Positions 6,587 through 14,420 are shown, counted from the first letter of the stretch. The stretch is 34,085 nucleotides of DNA from DASVEE01 sp036399695 (GCA_036399695.1 DASWMP010000088.1:1-34085); one strand, 5' to 3'. Numbers and translations are program-made. Notes: generated by a model from the sequence alone, not told the origin.

Positions 6587-6614
6587 TTGTCGCGAAACCC
6601 CGGTACAAAAGAAC
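6587..6614 (+). promoter_or_regulatory. Upstream motif shared with the 60-aa gene
   Basis: AAACCC (6595-6600), two bases, GTACAAAAGAAC (6603-6614), matching 5214-5233. It lies about 55 nt before the start of the lipoprotein gene, a plausible promoter position. Confidence 0.45.
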
Positions 6615-6667
6615 CCAAGACATCAGATCGAGATACGGTCTGAAGTAATTTAAGGAGAATTGTTCAA

Positions 6668-6967
6668 ATGAAGAAGTCACTCGTATTCACCCTCGTAGTT
6701 CTGCTCGCGGTTGCGATGCTCGCCGTTGGCTGCAAGAAGGAAGAGACCACCGTCAACGACACGGCGGCCACCGACACGTCGATGACGATGAGCACCACCG
6801 ACACGGTCGCGACCGACACGATGGGCACCATGTCGACCACCGACACGATGTCGACCGGCACGAGCACCGACACGATGGGCACCAGCACCACGACCGACAC
6901 GACGGGCACCAGCGGCACGTCCACCGACACGTCCTCGACGACGACCACGTCGACCACCACGACCTAG
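6668..6967 (+). CDS. Thr/Ser/Asp/Met-rich lipoprotein, copy 1
   Basis: 99 aa. A type II signal peptide (MKKSLVFTLVVLLAVAMLAV) ends in the lipobox LAVGC with the lipidated C22. The mature part begins CKKEETT and is then almost entirely Thr, Ser, Asp, Met and Gly in loose repeats (TDTMGT, STTDTMST). Such a chain is probably unfolded and surface- or periplasm-exposed; function unknown. AAGGAGA stands before the ATG. A paralogue with the same beginning follows at 7130. A terminator separates the two, so they are independent units. Confidence 0.85.
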   Translation: MKKSLVFTLVVLLAVAMLAVGCKKEETTVNDTAATDTSMTMSTTDTVATDTMGTMSTTDTMSTGTSTDTMGTSTTTDTTGTSGTSTDTSSTTTTSTTTT

Positions 6968-6989
6968 TTTTTACGGATCAGCAGACAGA

Positions 6990-7018
6990 AACGCCTCGCT
7001 TCCGGCGGGGCGTTTTCT
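6990..7018 (+). terminator. Rho-independent terminator
   Basis: AACGCCTCGC (6990-6999) pairs with GCGGGGCGTT (7005-7014), one G-T pair, then TTTTCTTTT. Confidence 0.85.
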
Positions 7019-7129
7019 TTTCGGGCACTTCCCTTGCTTCACTCCGCTTGGACACGATTCTGCCCCCATTCATTCATCCCGGATCGTGAGCCGTTCACAA
7101 CACAAACATTTAAAGTGAGGAAACATCAA

Positions 7130-7432
7130 ATGAAGAAAATTCTCGTTCTTCTGAGTGTGGTTGCGCTCGTTCTCTTCGTCGGCTGCAAGAAAGAAGAGAC
7201 CACCATCAATACCGATACCGCCGCCACCGATACGTCGATGAGCACTTCGACCTCGTCGGACACCAGCTCGACGATCATGACCGACACCATGGCCACCGAC
7301 ACGATGGCCACCGACACGATGGGCACCAGCGGTACGTCCACCGACACGACGGGCACGTCGGGCACCAGCACGGATACGATGGGCACGTCGTCCACCTCGA
7401 CGACCGGCACGACCAGCACCACCCACACCTAA
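7130..7432 (+). CDS. Thr/Ser/Asp/Met-rich lipoprotein, copy 2
   Basis: 100 aa, paralogue of the gene at 6668. The signal peptide (MKKILVLLSVVALVLFV) ends in the lipobox FVGC, C19, followed by the same KKEETT and DTAATDTSM segments. The remainder is TDTMAT/TDTMGT/GTSGTST repeats, partly encoded by exact 15-bp DNA repeats near 7280-7325. GAGGAAAC precedes the ATG; a longer upstream frame is discarded because the signal peptide starts here. The conserved head with a drifting low-complexity tail suggests recent duplication. Role unknown. Confidence 0.85.
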   Translation: MKKILVLLSVVALVLFVGCKKEETTINTDTAATDTSMSTSTSSDTSSTIMTDTMATDTMATDTMGTSGTSTDTTGTSGTSTDTMGTSSTSTTGTTSTTHT

Positions 7433-7454
7433 GACCGGATTCAGCGGTTTCTGG

Positions 7455-7492
7455 AGCCCCGGGCGCGAGTCCGGGGCTTTTTTGTTTTTTTT
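7455..7492 (+). terminator. Rho-independent terminator
   Basis: AGCCCCGG (7455-7462) pairs with CCGGGGCT (7471-7478), followed by two runs of T. Confidence 0.88.
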
Positions 7493-7507
7493 GGGGCTGG
7501 CGTGGGG

Positions 7508-7604
7508 GGACGATGGGACAGATGGGACCTATGGGACCTATGGAAAAACGTGCGCAGCCATCGGTCCTATAAGTCCCATCTGTCCCAGAGGTCCTATCGG
7601 TCCC
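7508..7604. repeat. Tandem-unit hairpin element (GATGGGACC family), overlapping the coaE stop
   Basis: Arms 7515-7543 and 7558-7586 are complementary at 26 of 29 positions; units are 9-mers (GGGACAGAT, GGGACCTAT). The 3' arm continues to 7604 and contains the last codons and the TAG stop of coaE (7594-7596) on the minus strand. Confidence 0.9.
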
Positions 7605-8202
7605 TGTTGGCGGGGGCATCCTGCCGCAGCGCTTCCACCACCCTGGCCGTCTCCCGCTCGGCCTGGGCCAGGTCACCGCTGTTGTCGATGACGTAATCGG
7701 CGTGGCGGAGCCGCTCTTCGCGCGGCATCTGATTGGCCAGGCGGCGCCGGACCTCTTCCTCCGCCATGCCGCGGGCTACGCCACGCTCGATCTGCACCGC
7801 GGGGTCGACGTCGATCACCACGATGCGGTCGTAGCGCTGGCGGCCGCCGGCCTCGAGCAGCAGGGTCGCTTCCACGACCGCGATCTCCTCCTGCACGGTT
7901 GCCAGCCGCCGTTCCGTTTCCTCGATCACGATCGGGTGGATCAGCGCGTTCAGCTTCCTGGCGTCGCCGGGGGTGGCGAAGGCGATGTTGGCCAGCGCCA
8001 CACGATCGACTTCGCCGTCGGGGCGGAGGATGCGCTCGCCGTACGTCCGGATCAACGCGGCATGGCCGGGCTGGCCGGGCCGATAGAGCTCCGCGACGAG
8101 TTTGTCGGCGTCGAGCGTCCAGCAGCCGAAGCGGGCGAAGAGCGCCAGGATGGTCGACTTGCCGCTGGCGATGCCGCCCGTCAGGCCGACGCGCAGCGTC
8201 AC
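7594..8202 (-). CDS. coaE: Dephospho-CoA kinase
   Basis: 202 aa; last step of coenzyme A synthesis, phosphorylating the ribose 3'-hydroxyl of dephospho-CoA. The P-loop GLTGGIASGKST is at residues 6-17; DADKL follows near residue 30, as in the family, and the LLEAG segment is central. GTG at 8200-8202 overlaps the folD stop (GTGA), giving translational coupling; an upstream ATG lies inside folD and is rejected. The last codons (AGG GAC CGA TAG) are supplied by the GATGGGACC-type repeat, so the C-terminal residues probably derive from that element. Confidence 0.95.
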   Translation of the reverse strand: MTLRVGLTGGIASGKSTILALFARFGCWTLDADKLVAELYRPGQPGHAALIRTYGERILRPDGEVDRVALANIAFATPGDARKLNALIHPIVIEETERRLATVQEEIAVVEATLLLEAGGRQRYDRIVVIDVDPAVQIERGVARGMAEEEVRRRLANQMPREERLRHADYVIDNSGDLAQAERETARVVEALRQDAPANRDR

Positions 8203-9101
8203 GCCCGTCTCCGCGCCGCCGCCTCGACCGTGTTCTTCATCAGCATGGCGATGGTCATCGGTCCGACGCCACCCGGCACGGGCGTGATCCATGAGGCGAC
8301 CTCACGGACGCGGGCGTAATCGACGTCGCCGAGGAGCACCGTTCCGTTCTTCCGGAGCAGGCGCGACTTCTGTTCGTCGTGCGCGAGCCGCTCGGTAAAT
8401 TCCGGTCCAACGCGGTTCATCCCCACGTCGATCACCACCGCTCCCGGCTTGACCATGTCCGCCGTGACGAGGATCGGCCGTCCGACCGCGGCGACGAGGA
8501 TGTCGGCCTGCCGCGTGATCGACGCGAGGTCGTGTGTGCGAGAGTGGCAGATCGTGACGGTCGCATCCCGTTGCAGCAGCAGCGCCGCCTGCGGCTTGCC
8601 GACGATGTCGCTCCGTCCGAGCACCACGGCATGTTTGCCGCCGATGGAGATGCCGGTGGAGTCGATGAGACGCATGACTCCGGCAGGCGTGCAGGGGGCG
8701 AGCGTTGGCCTCCCAAGGTGGAGCATGCCGACGTTGAAGGGATGGAAGCCGTCGACGTCCTTGGCCGGGCTGATGGCGTCGATGACCTTCTTTGCGTCGA
8801 TCTGCGGCGGCAGCGGCAACTGCACGAGGATGCCGTCGACGTTCTCGTCGCGGTTGAGCCGTTCCACCTCGGCCAGCAAATCGGCCTCGGCCATGGTTCC
8901 GGGGTGGATGAGCTCCGTCCCCTGCAGGCCGAGCTCGTCCGCCTTCCGCGCCTTGCTCCGGACGTAGATCTCCGAGGCCGGATCGTTGCCTACGCGTACC
9001 GCGACGAGCCCGGGCCGAAACCCGAGCCGGGCGATTGCCGCCGCCACTTCCTGTTCGAGCTGCTGCGCGACGGCCTTGCCATCGATGATCTGTGCGGTCA
9101 C
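8199..9101 (-). CDS. folD: Bifunctional methylenetetrahydrofolate dehydrogenase / methenyltetrahydrofolate cyclohydrolase
   Basis: 300 aa, usual FolD length. It interconverts 5,10-methylene-, methenyl- and 10-formyl-tetrahydrofolate. Visible motifs are the catalytic Lys region EIYVRSKARKA, VQLPLP, KDVDGFHP, the dinucleotide-binding GRSDIVGKP and the closing PVPGGVGPMT. The GTG start at 9101 has no SD; a TATGAT box lies 11 nt upstream. It is followed by coaE with a 4-bp overlap. A tandem-unit hairpin lies directly upstream of the promoter. Confidence 0.96.
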   Translation of the reverse strand: MTAQIIDGKAVAQQLEQEVAAAIARLGFRPGLVAVRVGNDPASEIYVRSKARKADELGLQGTELIHPGTMAEADLLAEVERLNRDENVDGILVQLPLPPQIDAKKVIDAISPAKDVDGFHPFNVGMLHLGRPTLAPCTPAGVMRLIDSTGISIGGKHAVVLGRSDIVGKPQAALLLQRDATVTICHSRTHDLASITRQADILVAAVGRPILVTADMVKPGAVVIDVGMNRVGPEFTERLAHDEQKSRLLRKNGTVLLGDVDYARVREVASWITPVPGGVGPMTIAMLMKNTVEAAARRRA

Positions 9102-9112
9102 GAGCAGTTTGT

Positions 9113-9118
9113 ATCATA
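9113..9118 (-). promoter_or_regulatory. -10 box of folD
   Basis: TATGAT on the minus strand, ending 11 nt before the GTG of folD; the transcript leader would be only a few nucleotides. The -35 region falls in the TTGGCGG repeat and shows no consensus. Confidence 0.4.
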
Positions 9119-9120
9119 GG

Positions 9121-9213
9121 GAGTTGGCGGTTGGCAGTTGGCGGTTGGCAGTGGAATCATGATCGCGGCCCACCGCCAACCGCGAGCGAAGCGTACCGCC
9201 GACCGCCCAACTC
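9121..9213. repeat. Tandem-unit hairpin element (TTGGCGG/TTGGCAG family)
   Basis: The left arm is four 7-mers (TTGGCGG, TTGGCAG, TTGGCGG, TTGGCAG). Right-arm complements include GCCAACCGC (9175-9183), which pairs with 9141-9149, and CCAACTC (9207-9213), which pairs with 9121-9127. Same family as 11291-11363. It lies in the divergent folD/rplM spacer. Confidence 0.85.
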
Positions 9214-9289
9214 GATACCGTGCGGAATTCATCCCCCGCCTGCCCCGTTACCCTCGCGCCATACCTCCAAAGGGCGGGGAGTGAGCGGC

Positions 9290-9319
9290 TTGACACGCTT
9301 TGTTCGGCAGTGTTACCGT
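9290..9319 (+). promoter_or_regulatory. Promoter of rplM-rpsI
   Basis: A perfect TTGACA (9290-9295), an 18-bp spacer and TACCGT (9314-9319). It is the only sigma70-like pair in the 417-bp folD/rplM spacer and would give a leader of about 190 nt. Confidence 0.6.
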
Positions 9320-9428
9320 CTCAGCCCTTTCCCCCACCGGGGAAGGTGTGTAAACGTTTTGAACGATCCGGGCGCAGTGCAGTTCTTACCCGCGCCAGGG
9401 TCTCTCGAGCGCCACAGCAGTGCCGAAG

Positions 9429-9500
9429 TGGGTCTGTTGCCCGTTGCGAACCCGCCCGAGCCCCCGGACGGTCAACGGAATACGGACAACCGACAACACG
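9429..9500. repeat. Degenerate tandem-unit element (GTTGTCC family)
   Basis: GTTGCCCGTTGCG (9433-9445) and, further on, GGTCAACGGAATACGGACAA and CCGACAAC units (9470-9498) resemble the two arms of the element at 3971-4130. Pairing is poor, so this may be an old decayed copy. It ends just before the SD of rplM. Confidence 0.5.
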
Positions 9501-9518
9501 AAAGTTTCAGGGAGAGTC

Positions 9519-9953
9519 ATGCGTACCTATTTTCCCAAGCAGGGCGATATCGAGCCGAAGTGGTTCGTGATCGACGCCTCGGGTATGGTCCTCGGACGTC
9601 TGTCCACGACCATTGCGAACATCATCACGGGCAAGGCGAAGCCGACGTACACGCCTTTCCTCGACACCGGCGACCACGTCATCGTGATCAACGCCGAGAA
9701 GATCCTGCTCACGGGGCGGAAGGAAACGGACAAGATCTACCGTAACCACTCGCTCTATCCGGGCGGCCTCAAAGAGAAGCAGGCACGCTTCGTCCGGGCC
9801 GAGAAGCCCGAGTCGATGATCGAACGAGCGGTCTGGGGCATGCTGCCGAAGAACAAGCTCGGCCGCAAAATGCTCAAGAAGTTGAAGGTCTACCGCGGTG
9901 GACAGCATCCGCATCAGGCGCAGGCGCCTGAGCCGCTGACGCTCGGCGAGTAA
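9519..9953 (+). CDS. rplM: Ribosomal protein L13 (uL13)
   Basis: 144 aa, large-subunit protein. Recognised by KWFVIDASGMVLGRLSTTIA, then GDHVIVINAEKI, the HSLYPGGLK segment and AVWGMLPKNKLGR. The ATG at 9519 has GGGAG upstream; the longer open frame upstream lies in the repeat and is not L13. First gene of the rplM-rpsI pair; the spacing to rpsI is 14 bp. Confidence 0.98.
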   Translation: MRTYFPKQGDIEPKWFVIDASGMVLGRLSTTIANIITGKAKPTYTPFLDTGDHVIVINAEKILLTGRKETDKIYRNHSLYPGGLKEKQARFVRAEKPESMIERAVWGMLPKNKLGRKMLKKLKVYRGGQHPHQAQAPEPLTLGE

Positions 9954-9967
9954 TCACAGGAGAATTC

Positions 9968-10360
9968 ATGGCTTTGGTCGAATACTACGGAACGGGAAGA
10001 CGGAAAACGTCGACGGCGCGCGTTCACCTGCGCCCGGGCTCGGGGGCGATCGTTGTGAATCGCCGCTCGCTGGACAACTACTTCGGCAACGAAGTGCTCA
10101 AGATGATCATCAAGCAGCCGCTCTCGCTCACCGAGACGGTCGATCGCTTCGACATCGTCGTCACAGTCGACGGCGGCGGCCCGAGCGGCCAGGCCGGCGC
10201 GATCCGGCACGGCATCTCGCGCGCCCTGCAGGTCTACAACATGGAGCTGCGCAAGCGGCTCAAGAAGGCCGGCCTGCTGACCCGCGACCCGAGAATGAAA
10301 GAGCGCAAGAAGTACGGCCAGAAAGGCGCGCGCGCTCGCTTCCAGTTCTCGAAGCGCTAA
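9968..10360 (+). CDS. rpsI: Ribosomal protein S9 (uS9)
   Basis: 130 aa, small-subunit protein. It opens with YYGTGRRKTSTARVHL, has GGGPSGQAGAIRHGISRAL in the middle and ends in the conserved RFQFSKR tail, which reaches the P-site tRNA in known ribosomes. AGGAG precedes the ATG. Transcription probably ends at the terminator starting 10403. Confidence 0.98.
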   Translation: MALVEYYGTGRRKTSTARVHLRPGSGAIVVNRRSLDNYFGNEVLKMIIKQPLSLTETVDRFDIVVTVDGGGPSGQAGAIRHGISRALQVYNMELRKRLKKAGLLTRDPRMKERKKYGQKGARARFQFSKR

Positions 10361-10402
10361 TTTCTCCGATGGTCCGGTTTCATCACCCCGCGGTTTGAGT
10401 GA

Positions 10403-10438
10403 AGACAGGAGTCGGTTCGTGCCGCTCCTGTCTTTTTG
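10403..10438 (+). terminator. Rho-independent terminator after rpsI
   Basis: AGACAGGAG (10403-10411) pairs with CTCCTGTCT (10425-10433), followed by a T run. It lies 54 nt before the rpsB start, so it could alternatively act as a leader attenuator of rpsB. Confidence 0.8.
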
Positions 10439-10491
10439 TTTCGAGCAGCAGTCACGATCAACCCCATTTCACCTCGTAAAGGAGGATTCAC

Positions 10492-11280
10492 TTGGCAGTC
10501 TCCATCACAATGAAAGAGCTTTTGGAAGCTGGCGTCCACTTCGGTCATCAGACCAAGCGCTGGAATCCGAAGATGAAGAAGTACATCTTCGGCAAGCGCA
10601 ATGGGATCTACATCATTGACCTTCAGAAGACGCTCAAGCTCTTCAAGGAAGCTTCCGGGTTCATTTCGGACCTCTCATCCCAGGGCAAGCGCATCCTGTT
10701 CGTCGGCACCAAGCGCCAGGCGCAGGACGCAATTCTCGAAGAAGCCAACCGCTGCGGGATGTTCTACGTGAACAACCGGTGGCTCGGCGGCACGCTCACG
10801 AACTTCCAGACGGTGCGCAAGTCGATCGAACGGCTCAAAGAGCTCGAGTCGGTCCTCAACGACACCGACAAGGAGCTCTCCAAGAAAGAGCGTGCAGCAC
10901 TCGACAAGGAACGCGACAAGCTTCAGAAGAACCTGATCGGCATCCGCGAGATGGACGGTCTACCCGATGCACTCTTCGTCATCGATCCGAAGAAAGAGTA
11001 CATCGCGGTCAAGGAAGCGAAGAAGCTGAAGATCCCTGTCGTGGCGATCGTCGACACCAACTGCGATCCGGAAGACATCGACTATGTCATCCCGGGCAAT
11101 GACGACGCGATCCGTGCGATCCGCCTGTTCACGCAGAAAATCGCGGATGCGGTCCTCGAGGGCTACAACCTCGCCGAGGAGCGTTACATCGGAGTCGAGG
11201 ACAAGCCGCAGGGCGACGTGGCCATGGAAGCTGCCATGACCGACGCTGCGGCCGTCGAGCCGATGCCCGCGCAGGCCTAG
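10492..11280 (+). CDS. rpsB: Ribosomal protein S2 (uS2)
   Basis: 262 aa, small-subunit protein. MKELLEAGVHFGHQTKRWNP is at the N-terminus, NNRWLGGTLTNF in the middle and IPVVAIVDTNCDPEDIDYVI later. The start is TTG at 10492, preceded at 6 nt by a strong SD (AAAGGAGGA); S2 proteins begin MAVS at this point. A charged coiled segment (about 120-150) is normal for the family. Followed by a 30-bp hairpin and tsf. Confidence 0.97.
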   Translation: MAVSITMKELLEAGVHFGHQTKRWNPKMKKYIFGKRNGIYIIDLQKTLKLFKEASGFISDLSSQGKRILFVGTKRQAQDAILEEANRCGMFYVNNRWLGGTLTNFQTVRKSIERLKELESVLNDTDKELSKKERAALDKERDKLQKNLIGIREMDGLPDALFVIDPKKEYIAVKEAKKLKIPVVAIVDTNCDPEDIDYVIPGNDDAIRAIRLFTQKIADAVLEGYNLAEERYIGVEDKPQGDVAMEAAMTDAAAVEPMPAQA

Positions 11281-11290
11281 CTTCAACCCT

Positions 11291-11363
11291 ATAGTTGGCG
11301 GTTGGCAGTGGGCGGTTGGCAGGAGTCTTTTCCGCCAACTGCGCACTGCCAACCGCCAACTAT
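11291..11363. repeat. Long perfect hairpin between rpsB and tsf (TTGGCGG family)
   Basis: The outer 20 bp (11291-11310 and 11344-11363) are perfectly complementary. Beyond one G-G mismatch pairing continues through GCGGTTGGC to about 11320/11334, giving some 29 paired positions around a loop of about 13 nt. The arms are tandem 7-mers like those at 9121. Transcription of the rpsB-tsf unit must pass through it. Confidence 0.93.
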
Positions 11364-11397
11364 TCTTGATCCCACATTTTCTCAGAGAGGTTCACAA

Positions 11398-12318
11398 ATG
11401 ACGCAGATTACCCCCCAGATGGTCAAGCAACTGCGCGAGCAGACGGGCGCCGGTTTCACCGAGGTGAAGAACGCGCTGACCGAGGCCCAGGGGAACATGG
11501 AAGAAGCCGTGGTCATCCTTCGCAAGAAGGGCCTGGCCGCGGCGGGCAAGAAGGCCGGACGCGTGACCGCCGAAGGCACCGTGCAGGCGTACGTCGCCGA
11601 AAACGCCGGCGTGCTCGTGGAGGTCAACTGCGAGACCGACTTCGTCGGCCGCAACGAGAACTTCCGCGCGTTCGCGGACGAGGTGGCCAAGGCCATCGCG
11701 TCGTCGAAGGCCAACTCGGTCGAGGAGTTCCTCGCCGAAAACTGGCCGGGAACGAGCGAGCCGGTGAGCCAGAAGGTCGCCGAGCAGATCGCCGCCATCA
11801 AGGAGAACATCTCCATCCGCCGCTTCTCCCGCTACGAAGTTCCGGCGAACGGCACGGTTGGCTCGTACATCCACGCCGGCGGCAAGATCGGCGTGCTGGT
11901 CGAGCTGCTCGCCGAGTCCGGCGAGAAGACGGCGAAGCTGGACGAGCTGGCCAAGGACGTGGCGATGCACATCGCCGCTGCCGAGCCCCGTTTCCTCCGC
12001 CGCGAGGACGTGACGCAGAAGGATCTCGACACCGAGCGCGAGATCGCCCGCGACGCCGCCCTCAAGTCGGGCAAGCCGGAGAACATCGTCGAGAAGATGG
12101 TCACGGGCAAGATGGACAAGTTCTACGGGGAGGCCTGCCTCCTCGAACAGCCGTACATCCGCGACGACAAGTCGACCGTCACCCAGCACCTCGACCGTAC
12201 CGGCAAGGAAACGGGCTGCAAGTACGTCATCACCCGCTTCACCCGCTACAAGCTCGGCGAAGGCATCGAAAAGAAGTCCGAGGACTTCGCCGCCGAAGTC
12301 GCGTCGTACATGAAGTAA
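11398..12318 (+). CDS. tsf: Elongation factor Ts
   Basis: 306 aa, nucleotide exchange factor for EF-Tu. The N-terminal domain has QLREQTGAGFTEVKNALTEA, followed by the core motif VEVNCETDFVGRNENF and a second core subdomain with a VELLAESGE-like repeat. Full-length, two-subdomain type. ATG at 11398 with GAGAGG upstream; the open frame further upstream is in the hairpin and is rejected. rpsB-tsf is the standard order. Confidence 0.97.
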   Translation: MTQITPQMVKQLREQTGAGFTEVKNALTEAQGNMEEAVVILRKKGLAAAGKKAGRVTAEGTVQAYVAENAGVLVEVNCETDFVGRNENFRAFADEVAKAIASSKANSVEEFLAENWPGTSEPVSQKVAEQIAAIKENISIRRFSRYEVPANGTVGSYIHAGGKIGVLVELLAESGEKTAKLDELAKDVAMHIAAAEPRFLRREDVTQKDLDTEREIARDAALKSGKPENIVEKMVTGKMDKFYGEACLLEQPYIRDDKSTVTQHLDRTGKETGCKYVITRFTRYKLGEGIEKKSEDFAAEVASYMK

Positions 12319-12340
12319 GGGTTACAGCAACGATCAACCG

Positions 12341-12371
12341 AGGCGGCCTGGGCAACCAGGCCGCCTTTTTT
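12341..12371 (+). terminator. Rho-independent terminator after tsf
   Basis: AGGCGGCCTGG (12341-12351), loop GCAA, CCAGGCCGCCT (12356-12366), then six T: an 11-bp perfect stem with a GNRA loop. Confidence 0.92.
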
Positions 12372-12432
12372 CGTCCAGGCCGCTTGCGTGTATAGAGGGA
12401 CGGTCGTAAGTTGGTCGGCAGGAGTTATTGCG

Positions 12433-13170
12433 ATGAATGTCCTCGGAGTGCTACTGCTCGCGTCTGCTCTCACGTCTCCGCTCCTCTGTACGACGTCGAC
12501 GGGGAAGATGCCGCGGATCGAAGCTGCTCAGGATGGCCCTCCGTTGTGGGTCCCTGCGTCGATCGCGGTGCAGCCGGACGGCGAATTGAGCGCTGCGTAT
12601 TTCGATCCTGTACGCCTGCAACGCCTCGAGCAGAACCGCGCGCGTAACTCCGAAGGATGCTTGAGCTATCTCAGCAGCGGTCCGATGAGCCCCGCTGCCA
12701 TCGCAACTATAGAAGACCGAGTGCCCGCAGCCTATACGATCGTAGCGGGCGAAGTGACGGCTGCGGAAGATGGGTTTTACGCTGGCATGCCTGGAACGCT
12801 GTTCACGGTTCAGATCACGAGGCGACTGAAGATGTTCGGTCACGCCCATGACGCGACCGAGCTCTATGTGTTCGTCGCCGGCGGTGACATCGCCACGTCA
12901 CGTGGCCATATTTGCTCGACAGCAGGTCCGGGCGCAGTGGTGCCCCGGCGTGGTGACCGGCTCGTCGTTTTCTCCCAACTGCCGGCGCATGACGTGAACC
13001 GCCATCTGATCCGACCAGACCCGCGCGCAGGGATCATCATTGAACGGGATCACACGCTCCTGGGCCCGGCAAACCTCAGGACTGGGCGGCCGGCGGATCT
13101 CGCTTCGATCGTTCGTGCGATCGAACACAGCCAAGGTGCCACCGAGGTTCCCTCCCGGGCCGGCCAGTGA
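12433..13170 (+). CDS. Secreted protein of unknown function
   Basis: 245 aa with a signal peptide (MNVLGVLLLASALTSPLL). No family recognised. The region GEVTAAEDGFYAGMPGTLFT to about residue 190 is rich in beta-strand-like stretches and contains a late P-RRGDRLVVFSQLP motif, a pattern of compact extracytoplasmic beta domains. AGGAG lies 8 nt before the ATG. Its stop overlaps the GTG of the metalloprotease gene (GTGA), so the two are coupled. Both sit between tsf and pyrH, which are adjacent in many bacteria. Confidence 0.8.
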   Translation: MNVLGVLLLASALTSPLLCTTSTGKMPRIEAAQDGPPLWVPASIAVQPDGELSAAYFDPVRLQRLEQNRARNSEGCLSYLSSGPMSPAAIATIEDRVPAAYTIVAGEVTAAEDGFYAGMPGTLFTVQITRRLKMFGHAHDATELYVFVAGGDIATSRGHICSTAGPGAVVPRRGDRLVVFSQLPAHDVNRHLIRPDPRAGIIIERDHTLLGPANLRTGRPADLASIVRAIEHSQGATEVPSRAGQ

Positions 13171-14366
13171 GGCCAGCGTTACTCGTCTCCCTTTGCTTCG
13201 TGGCGCTCTGCTTCGCTCCTCGCGGTCGGGCGGATAGCGAGTGTGTCTCGGCGTATTACGCCGCAAACACTGCCGGTTCCATTGGCGTGATTGCCGATTC
13301 AGGCGTGAGTGAGGCGTGGATCAGCGGGGGCGTTGATCAATGGGGTGTCTGCGGAGCAGATTCGTTTCCGACGCTTTATTGCAATCAACCGGGCGATTAC
13401 ACATTTACCGTCTTCTACCAGCCGATTAAGAACCCTGACGGAGCCGGGTGCGGAAGCGCAGATCCCGATGTCGACCTGACGGCTTCAGGGTGGCAGGTCC
13501 GCGGTGGCGCGATCTACCTTTTCGAGCGGGATGGGTTCGGATTCCCGTGCAACAACACGACAGAAGCGAGGGCGCACACCGTCGCGCATGAGATCGGCCA
13601 CATTCTTGGACTTGCCGATTCCGACTGCACCAATCGTGTCATGGGCGGTTCGACAGGGACGGTGCAGCCTGACGAGTGTGCAAAGGTCGGTGAATTGTGG
13701 GAAACGCCCATGGAGAGGCAGGTGAACCAGTGCAACTCGACTTGCTGGACCGCATGCGATGCGAATGCGCAATGTCCTGAGGGCACCCTTCACACGGACA
13801 GCGGCACACCATGGTTCGATCCGCTCGTCTTCGACCTCGAAGGGGACGGAATACCGACGGTGAGCGGTGATGAAGCCGTAAGGTTTGATCTGGATGCGGA
13901 TGGCACGGTCGAGACGGTCTCCTGGCCCGGCAGCGGAGATGCGTTCCTCTGGACGGACCTGAACGGCAACAATCGCGTCGACGACGGCGCCGAGTTGTTC
14001 GGTGTCGGTATGCTGCTTCCGGACGGGAGAAGAGCTCGTCATGGATACGAAGCACTGGCGATGTATGACTTGCCGTCGAAAGGCGGCAACGGGGACGGAC
14101 GTATCGATTCCACCGATGCGATCTGGAACCGGCTGCGGCTCTGGCGTGACATCCATCACGATGGCATCTGTGGAGCCGGAGAGGCGTCGCCGATCCACCG
14201 CTTTGGCGTGAAGGCGATCGATCTCGCCTGGTCCCCGACCGGCTGGACCGACGCCGCAGGTACGCTCCATTTGCTGAGTGGCCGGTTCAGAAAGCACGTG
14301 AGAGGTAAGGAGTCGGGGTACGCCGACTATCCCGTTGAAGCGCTCGGCCTCCGCAAGCTGAATTGA
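13167..14366 (+). CDS. Secreted zinc metalloprotease with calcium-binding repeats
   Basis: 399 aa. Signal peptide about 1-22. The catalytic motif H141-E-I-G-H145-x2-G-x2-D151 followed by M159 (RVMGG) fits a metzincin-like zinc protease with Asp as third ligand. Twelve or more cysteines suggest disulfides outside the cell. Residues about 215-330 hold Asp/Gly-rich segments (DLEGDG, DLDADG, DLNGNNRVDDGAELFG, GNGDGRIDSTD) like those in RTX-type and EF-hand-like calcium-binding proteins. The GTG start overlaps the previous stop. Protease substrate unknown; a role in extracellular protein breakdown is inferred. Confidence 0.85.
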   Translation: MRPALLVSLCFVALCFAPRGRADSECVSAYYAANTAGSIGVIADSGVSEAWISGGVDQWGVCGADSFPTLYCNQPGDYTFTVFYQPIKNPDGAGCGSADPDVDLTASGWQVRGGAIYLFERDGFGFPCNNTTEARAHTVAHEIGHILGLADSDCTNRVMGGSTGTVQPDECAKVGELWETPMERQVNQCNSTCWTACDANAQCPEGTLHTDSGTPWFDPLVFDLEGDGIPTVSGDEAVRFDLDADGTVETVSWPGSGDAFLWTDLNGNNRVDDGAELFGVGMLLPDGRRARHGYEALAMYDLPSKGGNGDGRIDSTDAIWNRLRLWRDIHHDGICGAGEASPIHRFGVKAIDLAWSPTGWTDAAGTLHLLSGRFRKHVRGKESGYADYPVEALGLRKLN

Positions 14367-14414
14367 CGGCGCGGCGCTTTCGTCCTTCTGCGTTCTGCAT
14401 GCTCGGTTCTTTGA

Positions 14415-14420
14415 TATAAA
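14415..14420 (+). promoter_or_regulatory. Possible -10 box of pyrH
   Basis: TATAAA, 9 nt before the ATG at 14430, with no SD between; leader would be about 3 nt. Upstream, 14386-14400 carries TTCTGCGTTCTGC, a lone arm of the GAACGCA repeat family. Confidence 0.4.

Noticed and set aside
11302..11397. Longer N-terminus for EF-Ts, starting inside the hairpin
   Set aside because: The extra residues translate the repeat, and the ATG at 11398 has an SD and the conserved N-terminus.
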